Shown here one piece after another: positions 40,679-49,567 of a DNA stretch of 64,000 nt; within the stretch, counting starts at the first letter, position 1, and every line of letters starts with the position of its first letter. The notes below the pieces were generated by a model, which was not told where the DNA came from, searched no databases, and saw only the letters and a program-made list of their open reading frames with translations. The translations under genes and the position numbers were made by a program. The stretch lies in assembly GCF_000230735.2 (NCBI RefSeq), contig NC_019962.1, forward strand, positions 1,302,001 through 1,366,000, read 5' to 3'. The stretch is from Natrinema pellirubrum DSM 15624 (GTDB taxonomy: Archaea; Halobacteriota; Halobacteria; Halobacteriales; Natrialbaceae).

Positions 40679-42778
40679 ATGACTGGACAATCGACGGATT
40701 CCACGTTGCTTTCGATCGATAACCTCCACACGCAGTTTCAGACCCGCAATGGCCTCGTCCGCGCAGTTGAGGGCGTCTCGATGACCGTCGACCAGGGCGA
40801 AATCGTCGGCCTCGTCGGCGAGAGCGGGAGCGGCAAATCCGTGACCGCACGCTCGATCGTCGGCCTCCAGGACCCGGGCGAGATCGTCCGGGGATCGATC
40901 CACCTCGACGACGTGGCAGTGACCGATGCGACCGACCGACAGCTCCGCCGGCTCCGGGGAGACACCGTCTCGATGGTGTTTCAGGACCCGACTGAGACGC
41001 TGAACCCCGTTTTCGACGTCGGCGAGCAGATCGCCGAATCGATCAAGGTCCACGAGGAACCCGGTCCCCAGCGCCTGCTCGAGTACCTCCATCTCCCGCC
41101 GTTTAGCAGCCGGTCGGAGTGGCGCGAGTACCGCGAACGGGCGATCGACCTCATGGAACAGGTCGGAATCGCCAGCCCGGCCGACCGGGTTGACGCATAC
41201 CCCCACGAACTCTCCGGCGGACAACGCCAGCGGGCCGGCGTCGCGATCGCGCTCGCATCCGACCCGGACCTGGTGATCGCCGACGAACCGACGACCGCGC
41301 TCGATGCGACCACGCAGGCACAACTCCTCGAGCGATTCCGTCAGTACAACGCCGAGCGCGGGACGGCGATCCTGCTGATCACGCACGATCTGGGCGTCGT
41401 CGCCGAAATCTGCGACCGCGTCGTCGTGATGTACGCCGGCGAGGTGATGGAAACCGGCCCGACCGAACGCATCCTCGAGGACCCTCGCCACCCGTACACG
41501 AAGGCGCTGCTCGAGTGTCTCCCCCAGCGCGTCGACCGGGAGAGCCGACTCCCGGCGATCGACGGATCGGTTCCCGAACCGACCGCCGATCGGGCAGGCT
41601 GTCCGTTTGCCCCCCGGTGTGAGTACGCGACTGCCGCCTGTCGGGACGGGGAGGTCCCGACCGTTGCTCTCGCTGACGGCCGCGGAAGCGTCACCTGCGT
41701 CGAGTCGAACTGGTCCGAGTCGGATACCCCGTCCTCGAGCAGGGGCGCTCCCGATGCCAGGTCCGAATCGACCGCGGCCGCCGAATCGGCCCCGGGCGAC
41801 TCGGACCGACCGTCCCCGATCGTCGAACTCGAGGGTGTTTCCAGACACTACTCGCTCGCGAGCGGGCTGATCGAACGCCTCCTCGGAGCCGACGACACGC
41901 TCCGGGCCGTCGACGGGGTCGACCTCGAGATCCGGGCCGGAGAAACGCTCGCACTCGTCGGCGAGAGCGGCTGTGGCAAGTCCACGCTTGCATCGCTGAT
42001 TACCGGCCTCGAGAGGCCGACGGCCGGGACGGTCCGAATCGACGGGACGCCAGTCGGCAGCGTCGCCGACCGCGATGCCGATACCCTCACCGACGTCGGC
42101 GTCGTCTTTCAGGACCCGCACTCGAGTCTCAACCCCCGACTGACGGTCGAGCAAACGATCGGTGAACCGCTACGGAGTGTCGGCTGGGACCGACCTCGTC
42201 GCAAGGACCGCGTCCGCGAGTTGCTCGATCGCGTCGGGCTCTCGGAACACCAGGCGACGAGCTACCCGCACGAACTCTCGGGCGGACAGATCCAGCGCGT
42301 CGCGATCGCGCGTGCGATCGCACTCGATCCCTCGCTCGTCGTCCTCGACGAGCCGGTCTCCGCGCTCGACGCCTCCGTTCAAGCCCGCCTCCTCAACGTC
42401 CTCGCGGACCTTCAAGCCGATCTCGGTCTCGCCTATCTGTTCATCTCTCACGACCTGACCGTCGTCGAACACGTCGCGGACCGCGTGGCAGTGATGTATC
42501 TCGGGGAACTGATGGAGGTCGGCCCCGCCGACAGGGTGTTCGATCGGCCGACACATCCGTACACGACGGCACTGCTCGAAGCGATTCCGTCGCTCGAACC
42601 CGGCGGTTCCATGGGGGCCTCGATCGCGGACGCGCCGCCGAACCCGACCGATCCACCGAGCGGGTGTGTCTTCCGGACCCGCTGTCCGATGGCCGAGCCG
42701 AAATGTGCGGCTACCGACCCTGAGCAGCACCAACTCGAGGCGGGCCGCTCGAAGTGTCACTTCGCCCGTGATCACTGA
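40679..42778 (+). CDS. Fused double ATPase of the peptide/nickel-type ABC importer
   Basis: The 699-residue protein joins DppD-like and DppF-like ATPases in one chain. The N-terminal ATPase has Walker A GESGSGKSV, signature ELSGGQRQR and Walker B LVIADEP. A Cys-rich oligopeptide-type tail follows (GCPFAPRCEYATAAC). A Ser/Asp-rich linker is at about residues 345-380. The C-terminal ATPase has Walker A GESGCGKST, signature ELSGGQIQR and Walker B LVVLDEP, with a second Cys-rich tail (GCVFRTRCPMAEPKC). Both sites look intact. ATG at 40679 follows the permease stop by seven bases. Confidence 0.95.
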   Translation: MTGQSTDSTLLSIDNLHTQFQTRNGLVRAVEGVSMTVDQGEIVGLVGESGSGKSVTARSIVGLQDPGEIVRGSIHLDDVAVTDATDRQLRRLRGDTVSMVFQDPTETLNPVFDVGEQIAESIKVHEEPGPQRLLEYLHLPPFSSRSEWREYRERAIDLMEQVGIASPADRVDAYPHELSGGQRQRAGVAIALASDPDLVIADEPTTALDATTQAQLLERFRQYNAERGTAILLITHDLGVVAEICDRVVVMYAGEVMETGPTERILEDPRHPYTKALLECLPQRVDRESRLPAIDGSVPEPTADRAGCPFAPRCEYATAACRDGEVPTVALADGRGSVTCVESNWSESDTPSSSRGAPDARSESTAAAESAPGDSDRPSPIVELEGVSRHYSLASGLIERLLGADDTLRAVDGVDLEIRAGETLALVGESGCGKSTLASLITGLERPTAGTVRIDGTPVGSVADRDADTLTDVGVVFQDPHSSLNPRLTVEQTIGEPLRSVGWDRPRRKDRVRELLDRVGLSEHQATSYPHELSGGQIQRVAIARAIALDPSLVVLDEPVSALDASVQARLLNVLADLQADLGLAYLFISHDLTVVEHVADRVAVMYLGELMEVGPADRVFDRPTHPYTTALLEAIPSLEPGGSMGASIADAPPNPTDPPSGCVFRTRCPMAEPKCAATDPEQHQLEAGRSKCHFARDH

Positions 42779-42868
42779 CGACGCGTCCGATCCGTGACTC
42801 GCCGTTCTTTCCCGTCCGTAGCCGTCGGGGTCCCGATTTCCACGTACTCGTACGGCCGAGACGAACGA

Positions 42869-43024
42869 CTCGACATGCAGAATTAAGTGTCGCGTGCCAT
42901 AATTTTCCACTATCCGGAAGTGAATGACCCGCCCCATCACCGCACGGATCCGTCAGCCTCTCCGAATCGCGCGAGTCGAGCGACGGCGTACCCGGCGACG
43001 ACTCGGTCGATCGCCGGCGTGGCG
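42869..43024 (+). repeat. Homologous segment 1b (pairs with 36659-36814)
   Basis: It covers the promoter region and the first 34 codons of the 42924 gene, aligned without gaps to 36659-36814. It lies in the same orientation, so the two copies form direct repeats around the ABC importer operon. Confidence 0.85.
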
Positions 43025-44570
43025 AACGGTCCTCGCCGTCACGTTCGTCTTGGTTTCCACGCTCCTCGGTGCCGGTGCGTACGAGGTCGGCCGATCGTTG
43101 CGGCGCGGAACCGCCGCTCTCCCCCTCGAGACGATATATATCGCCACCGTCTCGGGGTTTCTCACGTTGGTCTGGGTGTTCGCTCGACGAACGTCGACGG
43201 TAATGGAACGCATCGAACCCGAGTTGCTTCTCACGAGCGTTCCGCCCCGGACGGTCGCGCTCGGTGTCGTCGCCACGATCGTCGGCGGGATTGCCGTTCC
43301 GCTGTCTCTACCCGCCGTCTGCTTCGCGGTCGGACTCGCGTTCGGACACCAATCCCTGTCGGGGCCGTTTACCGTCTTGCTCGCCGTTTCCGGCGGCGTC
43401 GCGCTCGCGGCACTGATCGGTGTAACGCTGAGCCTCGGACGGGAACTCGCCGCCCTCCGGTCGCCCCGACTCCGCCGGTACAGAACGCTCCTGTACGCGA
43501 CGGGATTCGCGGCCCTCGTGATCGCGTGGTTCCTACTGGCCAGCGATGCCGTCGGCTGGGACCGCCTCGCCTCGTGGCTTCCGGTCGTTCCGATCACCTG
43601 GATCGCTGATCTCGGCCTGCTCGGACTGACGAGGGCCGAGCCGATCGGCCCTCGTCCCGTCGGCGCGATCTGTCTGTTCGGCGTCAGCCTCCCGCTCTGT
43701 ACAGTCGCAGCGATCAGGCTCGCCGACCGGGTCTGGCATACCGATCCGGTCGGATCCGGAACGATCCACCGCTCGCGGTCCCTGCTCGGACCCGGACGCG
43801 CGAGGTGGCTGTTCGGCGGCCGGGTTTCTCGGCCCGTCCTCACCGTCGCCCGAAAGCGATGGCTTCAGGAACGGCGCGTCCCCCGGGGCCTGTTGACCGC
43901 GGGATACATGCTGCTGGTCCTTCCGATCGTCTACCTCCCGCTTCTCGCCGCCGGTGAGATACTGGCGGCTACACCGATGCTCCTCGCGTTCGTCCTCGCC
44001 GTCGGGACTGGCCTCGCGTTCGGAATCGAACTCCTCAGCGTCGAGTATCCCGCGCTCCCGCTGACGCTTACCGCCGCCTCGAGCCGCCAGTTCGTCCGCG
44101 GGACCGTCCTTGCGGGAACCGCGGTCGGCGCACCGGTGACGGTAGCGATAACCGCCGTTGCCGGGGTGGGAAGCCCTCTCGGTCCCCTCGAGGCGATCCT
44201 GACCGCCCTCGCGAGCGTTCCCCTCTGTCTCTGTGGCGTCACCGTCGCCGCAGCGATCGGTATGGACGCGTCCTATCGCGACTTTCGCCCGGTCCCGATC
44301 CCGTTCGTCGATACGACCGTCTACTCGGAGACCGGTCGACGGTCGTTTCTCAAGCTTGCTGTCGTGATGACACTCGTCGGGCTCGTCTGCCTTCCGGCGC
44401 TTACGGGGTATCTCTCGCCTGTGAACGAGCCGCTGGCGACGGGACTCGGGGTTTCGATACCGACCGTTCGCCTGCTGTCGCTCGTCGGAACGGTCGCACT
44501 CGCGATCGCGGTCTCGGCGGTTTCCTACCGGCGGGCGGTGAGGGCGTTCGAGGAGTATACGATTCCGTGA
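42924..44570 (+). CDS. ABC-2-like multi-pass membrane protein, unknown substrate
   Basis: The 548-residue protein begins with a strongly basic cytoplasmic stretch (ARVERRRTRRRLGRS) and has about 12 hydrophobic helices in two halves. A central cytoplasmic part around residue 300 (HRSRSLLGPGRARWLFGG) divides them. This looks like an exporter permease of the ABC-2 kind, but no ATPase partner follows. The next gene is a truncated halocin-like gene, so it may have been an exporter or immunity factor of a lost peptide system. A TATA-like GAATTAAG lies about 40 bases upstream. Family identity is not certain. Confidence 0.75.
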   Translation: MTRPITARIRQPLRIARVERRRTRRRLGRSPAWRTVLAVTFVLVSTLLGAGAYEVGRSLRRGTAALPLETIYIATVSGFLTLVWVFARRTSTVMERIEPELLLTSVPPRTVALGVVATIVGGIAVPLSLPAVCFAVGLAFGHQSLSGPFTVLLAVSGGVALAALIGVTLSLGRELAALRSPRLRRYRTLLYATGFAALVIAWFLLASDAVGWDRLASWLPVVPITWIADLGLLGLTRAEPIGPRPVGAICLFGVSLPLCTVAAIRLADRVWHTDPVGSGTIHRSRSLLGPGRARWLFGGRVSRPVLTVARKRWLQERRVPRGLLTAGYMLLVLPIVYLPLLAAGEILAATPMLLAFVLAVGTGLAFGIELLSVEYPALPLTLTAASSRQFVRGTVLAGTAVGAPVTVAITAVAGVGSPLGPLEAILTALASVPLCLCGVTVAAAIGMDASYRDFRPVPIPFVDTTVYSETGRRSFLKLAVVMTLVGLVCLPALTGYLSPVNEPLATGLGVSIPTVRLLSLVGTVALAIAVSAVSYRRAVRAFEEYTIP

Positions 44571-44692
44571 GTCACGGTCTCGAGCCCCGCGACCGACGAT
44601 GCAACTGAACGACCGGTCGTTGTGCAGTCGCGCGAAAAATAGATCGGCGTCTCGCTGCCGAGTCTGGCGGGTTCGTCGTCCCGGTTGGACGG

Positions 44693-45174
44693 TTACCAGA
44701 ACTCTTCGATACCACACTTCGCCGCACAGCCGGCCGCGGTGCCACCGATACAGACCGCACACGGGGCACAGCTGATTCGAGTCGGATCGGCGACACACAC
44801 CTGACACGGGGTCGCACAGAAGGAGCCCCACGTGATACAGTTCACCCAGCAGTCGATCCCCGATCCCTGCGTGGTGAACCCGTCGGACTGTGCGTCCAGA
44901 CTGTAGACGGATTCCAGCTCGGTCCCGTCGATTTCGGCGATGAGGAGGGTATCGGTACCGTTCTCCAGCGTTGCGGAGACGAACACCCTGGTGACTCCCG
45001 ACTCGAGGTCGCGATGGGCGGCCGCATCGGCCGTATCGACCGTCGCGACGTTCCCGTTCTCGAGGGCTTGGGTCCAGTCGTCACTGGCTTCCAGCGTCTC
45101 CAGTGCGTCGGCCGTGACCGTATCGCCGAGAACGAGGTTTTCGACGAGGATATCGTCGTCTTCATGCCGCGCTC
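44693..45174 (-). pseudogene. 5'-truncated halocin C8-like antimicrobial peptide precursor
   Basis: The complement frame encodes about 160 residues ending in a Cys-rich peptide with ten cysteines (for example CWVNCITWGSFC, CAPCAVCIGGTAAGCAAKC). A propeptide-like region precedes it (GDTVTADALETLEASDDW, then SGVTRVFVSATLENGTDTLL). This matches the plan of halocin C8-type precursors: an immunity or propeptide part, then a small cysteine-rich bacteriocin. The frame has no ATG, no signal peptide, and only a GTG at 44986. Its 5' end stops at the start of the repeated segment at 45178, where a TGA follows. It is therefore a truncated gene. Confidence 0.6.
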
Positions 45175-45177
45175 TCC

Positions 45178-45270
45178 TGGGCCGAACAGCGCTACGAGTC
45201 CGTCAAACAGGCCGCGGCACCCGTTTCACTTCCCGACGGCACCCTCTAGACACCGTCCTGTCCTCGCGAG
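45178..45270 (+). repeat. Homologous segment 2b (pairs with 36861-36947)
   Basis: It encodes a tail SWAEQRYESVKQAAAPVSLP ending in a stop at about 45249. The gene that this tail belonged to is missing at both loci. Copies share the same abrupt left edge (TGGGCCGAAC). Confidence 0.8.
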
Positions 45271-45347
45271 TCGTCGGTGTACTCGGAGGACTACTGGTGT
45301 TCGATATCGTGGCATATGATTTACCGTCACCTGATCGACCCAACGAG

Positions 45348-45512
45348 TCAGGACGGATGCTGGTGGCGGATCTTCTCGGCCGTCATCCCCGGTACCGGCG
45401 TTCCACAGTCCTTGCACTTCCACTCGGGCGTCGGTGTTCCACGTTCCTTCCGCAGGTCCTGCTTGAACTCGAGGCGGGCACCACACGGACACCGGTAGGT
45501 CGTGCGGGTCAT
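45348..45512 (-). CDS. Small two-zinc-knuckle protein (54 residues)
   Basis: The complement from the ATG at 45512 encodes MTRTTYRCPCGARLEFKQDL and ends HQHPS. Two Cys pairs, CPCG and CKDCG, would bind one zinc ion, as in the many small haloarchaeal zinc-finger proteins. It is too short for usual length cut-offs. TTTATCG on the complement near 45533-45541 is a plausible TATA box 21-30 bases before the ATG. Function is unknown; it lies between the halocin remnant and the hydrolase. Confidence 0.7.
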   Translation of the reverse strand: MTRTTYRCPCGARLEFKQDLRKERGTPTPEWKCKDCGTPVPGMTAEKIRHQHPS

Positions 45513-45636
45513 AGTCGGACCAACCACGTCGGGAGCGATAAACGATTCGCCGGCCGGGGTTCGAGCGCTCGAGTCGGCACCCGCTCTTTCTCGGGGAGCG
45601 CCGGGATCAAGACGCTGCCGCCCGTCGTCCGGGACG

Positions 45637-46385
45637 ATGCCGGAATCACACAGGATCCCGATCGAAACGGCGGCCGCGACGGGGTCGGCCCCCGAGGTCG
45701 CCGCGGTGCATCACGAAACCGACTCGGACGACTGGATCGTGTTCTGTCACGGCCTCCGCAGCGACAAGTCCGGCAGCTACGAGGGCCGGTGTCGGCGGGC
45801 CGTCAGGGAGGGGTACAACGCCGTCCGGTTCGACTGCCGGGGCTGTGGCGAGTCCGACGGTACGTTCGTCGACGCCACCCTCGAGGCTCGACTGGCCGAT
45901 CTCCGTGCCGTGACCGAGTACTTCGACCCCGATTCGTACGTCCTCTTTGGCTCGAGTTTCGGCGGGAAAATGGCTTTCCACGCCGCCGCAACGGACGACC
46001 GGGTGCGGGCGGTCGCGACGCGTGCGCCCGTGACGACTACCGATACGTTCGACGAGTATCGGTCGACCATCGACCGCGACGGGGGGGGGTACAGTTCGAG
46101 ACCGGCGAACGGATCGACCGTCGGTTCCTCGAGGCGCTGGATCGCTACCCCTTCGACGATGTCGTCGAATCGCTCTCGGTCCCGGTCGCGATCTTCCACG
46201 GCGGTGCCGACGACGTCGTCGATCCCGCCGACAGTTTCGCGGCCGCTCGGCGACTCGAGACCGACGTCCTCCTCGAGCGGTTCGCCGGCGAAGGCCATCG
46301 CTTCTCGCGGGTGGCCGAGGACCGATTGCGGAAGCGATTGTTCGACTGGCTCGAGTGGGCCGGCGGCGAGAGCAGGCGGTGCTGA
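45637..46385 (+). pseudogene. Alpha/beta hydrolase with frameshift at a G9 run
   Basis: The product would be a serine hydrolase of about 249 residues. The first frame runs MPESHRIPIETAAATGS through IVFCHGLRSDKSGSYEG, FDCRGCGESDGTF and LFGSSFGGKMAFHAA (nucleophile serine in GSSFG). At 46081-46089 nine Gs break the frame. One extra G would restore VQFETGERIDRRFLEALDRY, VPVAIFHGGADDVVDPADSF (acid residue) and FAGEGHRFSRVAEDRL (catalytic histidine). A single-base loss or sequencing error are both possible. All triad residues are present across the two frames. Confidence 0.8.
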
Positions 46386-46793
46386 TCCGCTGTGTAGTGG
46401 ATAAATTAGATATTGCTATACACAATTCGTGTGCGTTCGTGTGCGTCGACTCGGCGACCGACAACCCGCGACACGCCGAAGCGAGTACAGCAAGCGGCGA
46501 ACGCAACCAGGACCCGGATCCGTCACCGCCTTGGGGCCGGACATGCCTTCCGACTCGGAGTATCTATCGGGACGTCTACCCGGTGGACAGACCTGACTCG
46601 AGTTGATCCTCGAGTGTTGTCGACGATGTTTGGCCCGAGTTTCTCACTGCATCTCTCATGCAGTTCTAGATATAGCCGGCAGCCAAGCCTACCTGCGTAG
46701 TTGAGAACGCGGTTTCTATCCGACGTAGTACGCACTACATCCCGTTCGACGGCTCTCCGGTTCGGTACTCCGGTGGCGGGGTGATGTTCCGTG
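46386..46793. other. Intergenic region between hydrolase and membrane protein genes
   Basis: No gene is supported in these 408 bases. The stretch after the hydrolase is AT-rich (GATAAATTAGATATTGC). A perfect hairpin, ACTGCAT-CTCTC-ATGCAGT, lies at 46646-46664 and may end transcription of one of the convergent genes. Confidence 0.4.
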
Positions 46794-47540
46794 TCAGTTC
46801 ACGGAACAGAGAGAGAGATAGAGCAGGTATACTACCGTGAGGAGTGCCGGAAGCACTCCGCCCAGCCCGTAGATCGTACCGAGTCCGGCTGTTTTCAATG
46901 ACACCACGAGGTATTTCGTCCGGCGCGGGCCGAGAATAGCGGCGACAGTCGCGCGGTTCACTTCGTCGTCTCCGGTGATGTCGTTTACGTTCCGTGACTC
47001 GACACCTGCAAAGATGATGGCGAACCAGGCCATGAACACCGCCACCGTTGGCATCGTAACACGCAGTGTCGTACTGAGAAATATCGGGAGGAAAATCAGC
47101 ACTGCCCAGACCACTGCGACGTATGCAGAATCAATGACGGGATAGCGCTTCGAGTCGTCGTACGTATAGATGAATACAAGCGGTAATTGTGCGATGAGTA
47201 GTGCGAGTCCTGTCCGTGACGTCGATGCGAGGCCGATCGCAAAGAAGAGCGTGATGGCCTGATAGATGACGATACTGGCGAGGCTCGTATAGAGCAGTGG
47301 CGTATCGAAGCGTTCGACGAGCGCCGTCCTGTACGCGTTATTGATGCGGTCTTCCGGACTGATGTTGCGCCGGTCCTCGACGTAAATGACGTATACACCC
47401 AGTGCAGGGAGGAGTATCCCAACACCGATTGCTGAAAGTGGGATATCGAGCGTGATTGCGGTTATGCATACCATAAGCACAGCGCCGATGCAAAGCCAGA
47501 GATTCAACAGGAAGGGGGTATGAACGGTCCGTGTATCCAC
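46794..47540 (-). CDS. UbiA-like polytopic membrane protein
   Basis: The 248-residue protein has eight or nine hydrophobic helices. It shows two acid-rich loops at the positions of UbiA prenyltransferase motifs: one in VYVIYVEDRRNISPEDRINN and a second in RNVNDITGDDEVNRATVAAI, followed by LGPRRTKYLVV. The first motif departs from the usual NxxxDxxxD, so activity is uncertain. GTG at 47540 is preferred because an AATTTTAAC TATA-like stretch lies 28-36 bases before it; a GTG at 47636 gives an unlikely extension. GC is visibly lower than around it, like the kinase gene next to it. Confidence 0.7.
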   Translation of the reverse strand: MDTRTVHTPFLLNLWLCIGAVLMVCITAITLDIPLSAIGVGILLPALGVYVIYVEDRRNISPEDRINNAYRTALVERFDTPLLYTSLASIVIYQAITLFFAIGLASTSRTGLALLIAQLPLVFIYTYDDSKRYPVIDSAYVAVVWAVLIFLPIFLSTTLRVTMPTVAVFMAWFAIIFAGVESRNVNDITGDDEVNRATVAAILGPRRTKYLVVSLKTAGLGTIYGLGGVLPALLTVVYLLYLSLCSVN

Positions 47541-47636
47541 AGTACTCGTACCGAGGCACCATGCTGAGTTAAAATTTCCTGAGGGAATGGAATCAAAACG
47601 CCGTCGAATGGCTCCGTTCGAAGAACATGTGAACAC

Positions 47637-49331
47637 TTACCTATCCGAAACGGTCCGGGCTGGCTCGTCCTCGGACTCCGCAGGAACGGGAAGCGTAATA
47701 CGGATCTGTGCACCGCCGCTGTGCCGATTTCTACACTCGAAGACACCGCCCGCCTTTTCGGTCAGATACTTCACGATCCAGAGTCCGATCCCGCTAAGAT
47801 GACTCATTTGGGTCTCTCCTTCCTCTCTCAGTACCTCGAGTTCGGTTTCGGGGATGCCCTGGCCGTCGTCTTCGACGAATAACGTTACAGCGTCGTCCTC
47901 TATTTCGCTCCGAAGCACCACGGTAGCTTGATCGGGCTGGCCACGGTGTTCGACCGCGTTCTCGATTAGTTCCTGAACGGCGAAAGCGAATTTCGAATGA
48001 CACTGTACGTCGACATCGTGAATTGACACCTCGAGAACGGTATCCGAGGGAATTTCGGCCTTCGTTATACCGTCTTCGACCATTTCCGGGAGGCTAGCAA
48101 CCACGTTCCGGTCCTCACCGATCACACTATCGATAAGCCTAATTTTGTGGGCTTTATTCACGATGTCTTCCGAGGTATCCACAATATCTGTCAAATTATC
48201 GTCGCCCCCATCGGGAAGGTCCTTTTGGAGACTTTCCGATTGGCCGAGAATAATCTGCATCGACGTCCGGATATCGTGTCGAAAGAACCTGATTAGAACG
48301 TCTTTTATCCGCTCGAGTTCCTTCTCCCGCTGTTTGAGTTTCGTTATCTCTCCGACGACGATTAATTTCCCGGCTAACCCACGGCCGTACGCAAACGGTT
48401 GCGTCTGCGTCGTATAGTACTTGAGTTCGCCACGCTCCGTCCGAGAGAACGTCCCTTCGATTTCGCCTGTCGAAGAACGGGTCGGCAAGACGTCCTCGAT
48501 ACGTTCCCGGGAGTCCAAGTTCACATCGAACGTTTCAGCAGCGGTACTGTTCCCGTCGATGATTTCGTCTTCGGCGTTAAGAATGAAAACCGCTTCGTTG
48601 ATGGCATTGAACGCTTGGTTTCGAGCGACGGGTGAGAACTCCAGAAACCCATGCCGGTTCACGGAGTGAGCGAAGTAGATTCCCGCGAACCCGTACAGTA
48701 GCGCGGTTCCATCGTAGTATGGGGGAAGATAATCGACGATTGTGAGTGTCGTGGCGACCAGTACGCCGATGAAGAATATCGCGAGTGTCACCGCTCGTCT
48801 GCGATGCTTTCCGTCCGAGTGGATGGCTTCTGCGAAGAAAAGCGCAGTACTGGCGATCGTCATCAGATAGCCGTATCCCTGAACGATACTGACGAACAGG
48901 ATTCCTTGTGGGAACCCGACTTGAAGCACGCCGTCGGTACCAACAGTGTACTCGGCAGTGTAGACGATATCACCCGGATTGGTCCAACTAAGGGTGAAGA
49001 ATACGATCGCGGGCAGAAAAAAGAGGACGGCAACTCTGTTCGATAGCGGTTGTTTGTAGGCAAACTCATACGCGAACAGGAAGAACGCGCCACCTGTTGC
49101 AGTAACGACTGTCCAGAAGACGTTCGCGATCGCATACGTAAGGCCAGCGGCTGGGACTAGATTCATCGTCGCGTAAAGAAATGCCCAGGCGGCCGCCAGA
49201 ACCATGAAGAGAATAAACCATTGGATTGCCGGTTTCCGCCGCTTGTCGTACACCGTATAGGCGCTGTATAGTGCTGGGAGAGTACTCATGTATAACAAAA
49301 ATGTTATAGTTATATAATTTAGCATACTCAT
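47637..49331 (-). CDS. Seven-TM sensor histidine kinase with PAS domain
   Basis: The 564-residue protein has an N-terminal seven-helix sensor domain (about residues 5-220) and a PAS domain (about 225-330, AFNAINEAVFILNAEDEIID). A HisKA helix carries the phospho-acceptor histidine in IRFFRHDIRTSMQIILG, followed by a HATPase domain with the N box ELIENAVEH, VEDDGQGIPE and GIGLWIVKYL. No response regulator is adjacent, so it is an orphan kinase. The ATG at 49331 keeps the first helix; starts at 49325 or 49289 are possible. Lower GC suggests transfer. It may be coregulated with the UbiA-like gene behind it. Confidence 0.9.
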   Translation of the reverse strand: MSMLNYITITFLLYMSTLPALYSAYTVYDKRRKPAIQWFILFMVLAAAWAFLYATMNLVPAAGLTYAIANVFWTVVTATGGAFFLFAYEFAYKQPLSNRVAVLFFLPAIVFFTLSWTNPGDIVYTAEYTVGTDGVLQVGFPQGILFVSIVQGYGYLMTIASTALFFAEAIHSDGKHRRRAVTLAIFFIGVLVATTLTIVDYLPPYYDGTALLYGFAGIYFAHSVNRHGFLEFSPVARNQAFNAINEAVFILNAEDEIIDGNSTAAETFDVNLDSRERIEDVLPTRSSTGEIEGTFSRTERGELKYYTTQTQPFAYGRGLAGKLIVVGEITKLKQREKELERIKDVLIRFFRHDIRTSMQIILGQSESLQKDLPDGGDDNLTDIVDTSEDIVNKAHKIRLIDSVIGEDRNVVASLPEMVEDGITKAEIPSDTVLEVSIHDVDVQCHSKFAFAVQELIENAVEHRGQPDQATVVLRSEIEDDAVTLFVEDDGQGIPETELEVLREEGETQMSHLSGIGLWIVKYLTEKAGGVFECRNRHSGGAQIRITLPVPAESEDEPARTVSDR

Positions 49332-49351
49332 TCTTCTATCTCAATAGAAGA
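49332..49351. promoter_or_regulatory. Inverted repeat at the kinase start, possible operator
   Basis: TCTTCTAT-CTCA-ATAGAAGA has perfect 8-base arms and touches the kinase start codon. A TATA-like run (ATTTTTTAATA on the complement) lies at 49365-49375, so the repeat covers the predicted start of transcription. A second repeat, TATAACA-AAAA-TGTTATA, is at 49291-49308 inside the first codons. Confidence 0.45.
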
Positions 49352-49567
49352 TACGGCTCCGATCTATTAAAAAATTCTCTAGCTTGGAAAAATATTGGTG
49401 GCGATATAGAAAACGACTGACATCCTCGAACGGGAACGCCGCATCGCTTATCAATGCTCATCACGCTACAGCCATGTTACTCACCCACGTTTCGTTCTCC
49501 GAACCCTCTGACGTCTCCACGGCGGGGTGTTTTCTCAGCCAGAAAAACCGGACCGCTTTTGATAGCC

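Noticed and set aside
46646-46664. Hairpin ACTGCAT-CTCTC-ATGCAGT as regulatory site
   Set aside because: It lies between convergent genes, so a terminator or chance is more likely than an operator.
49289-49331. Kinase start at the internal ATG 49289
   Set aside because: A TATA-like sequence lies 22-30 bases before it, but that start would remove most of the first transmembrane helix, so 49331 is preferred.
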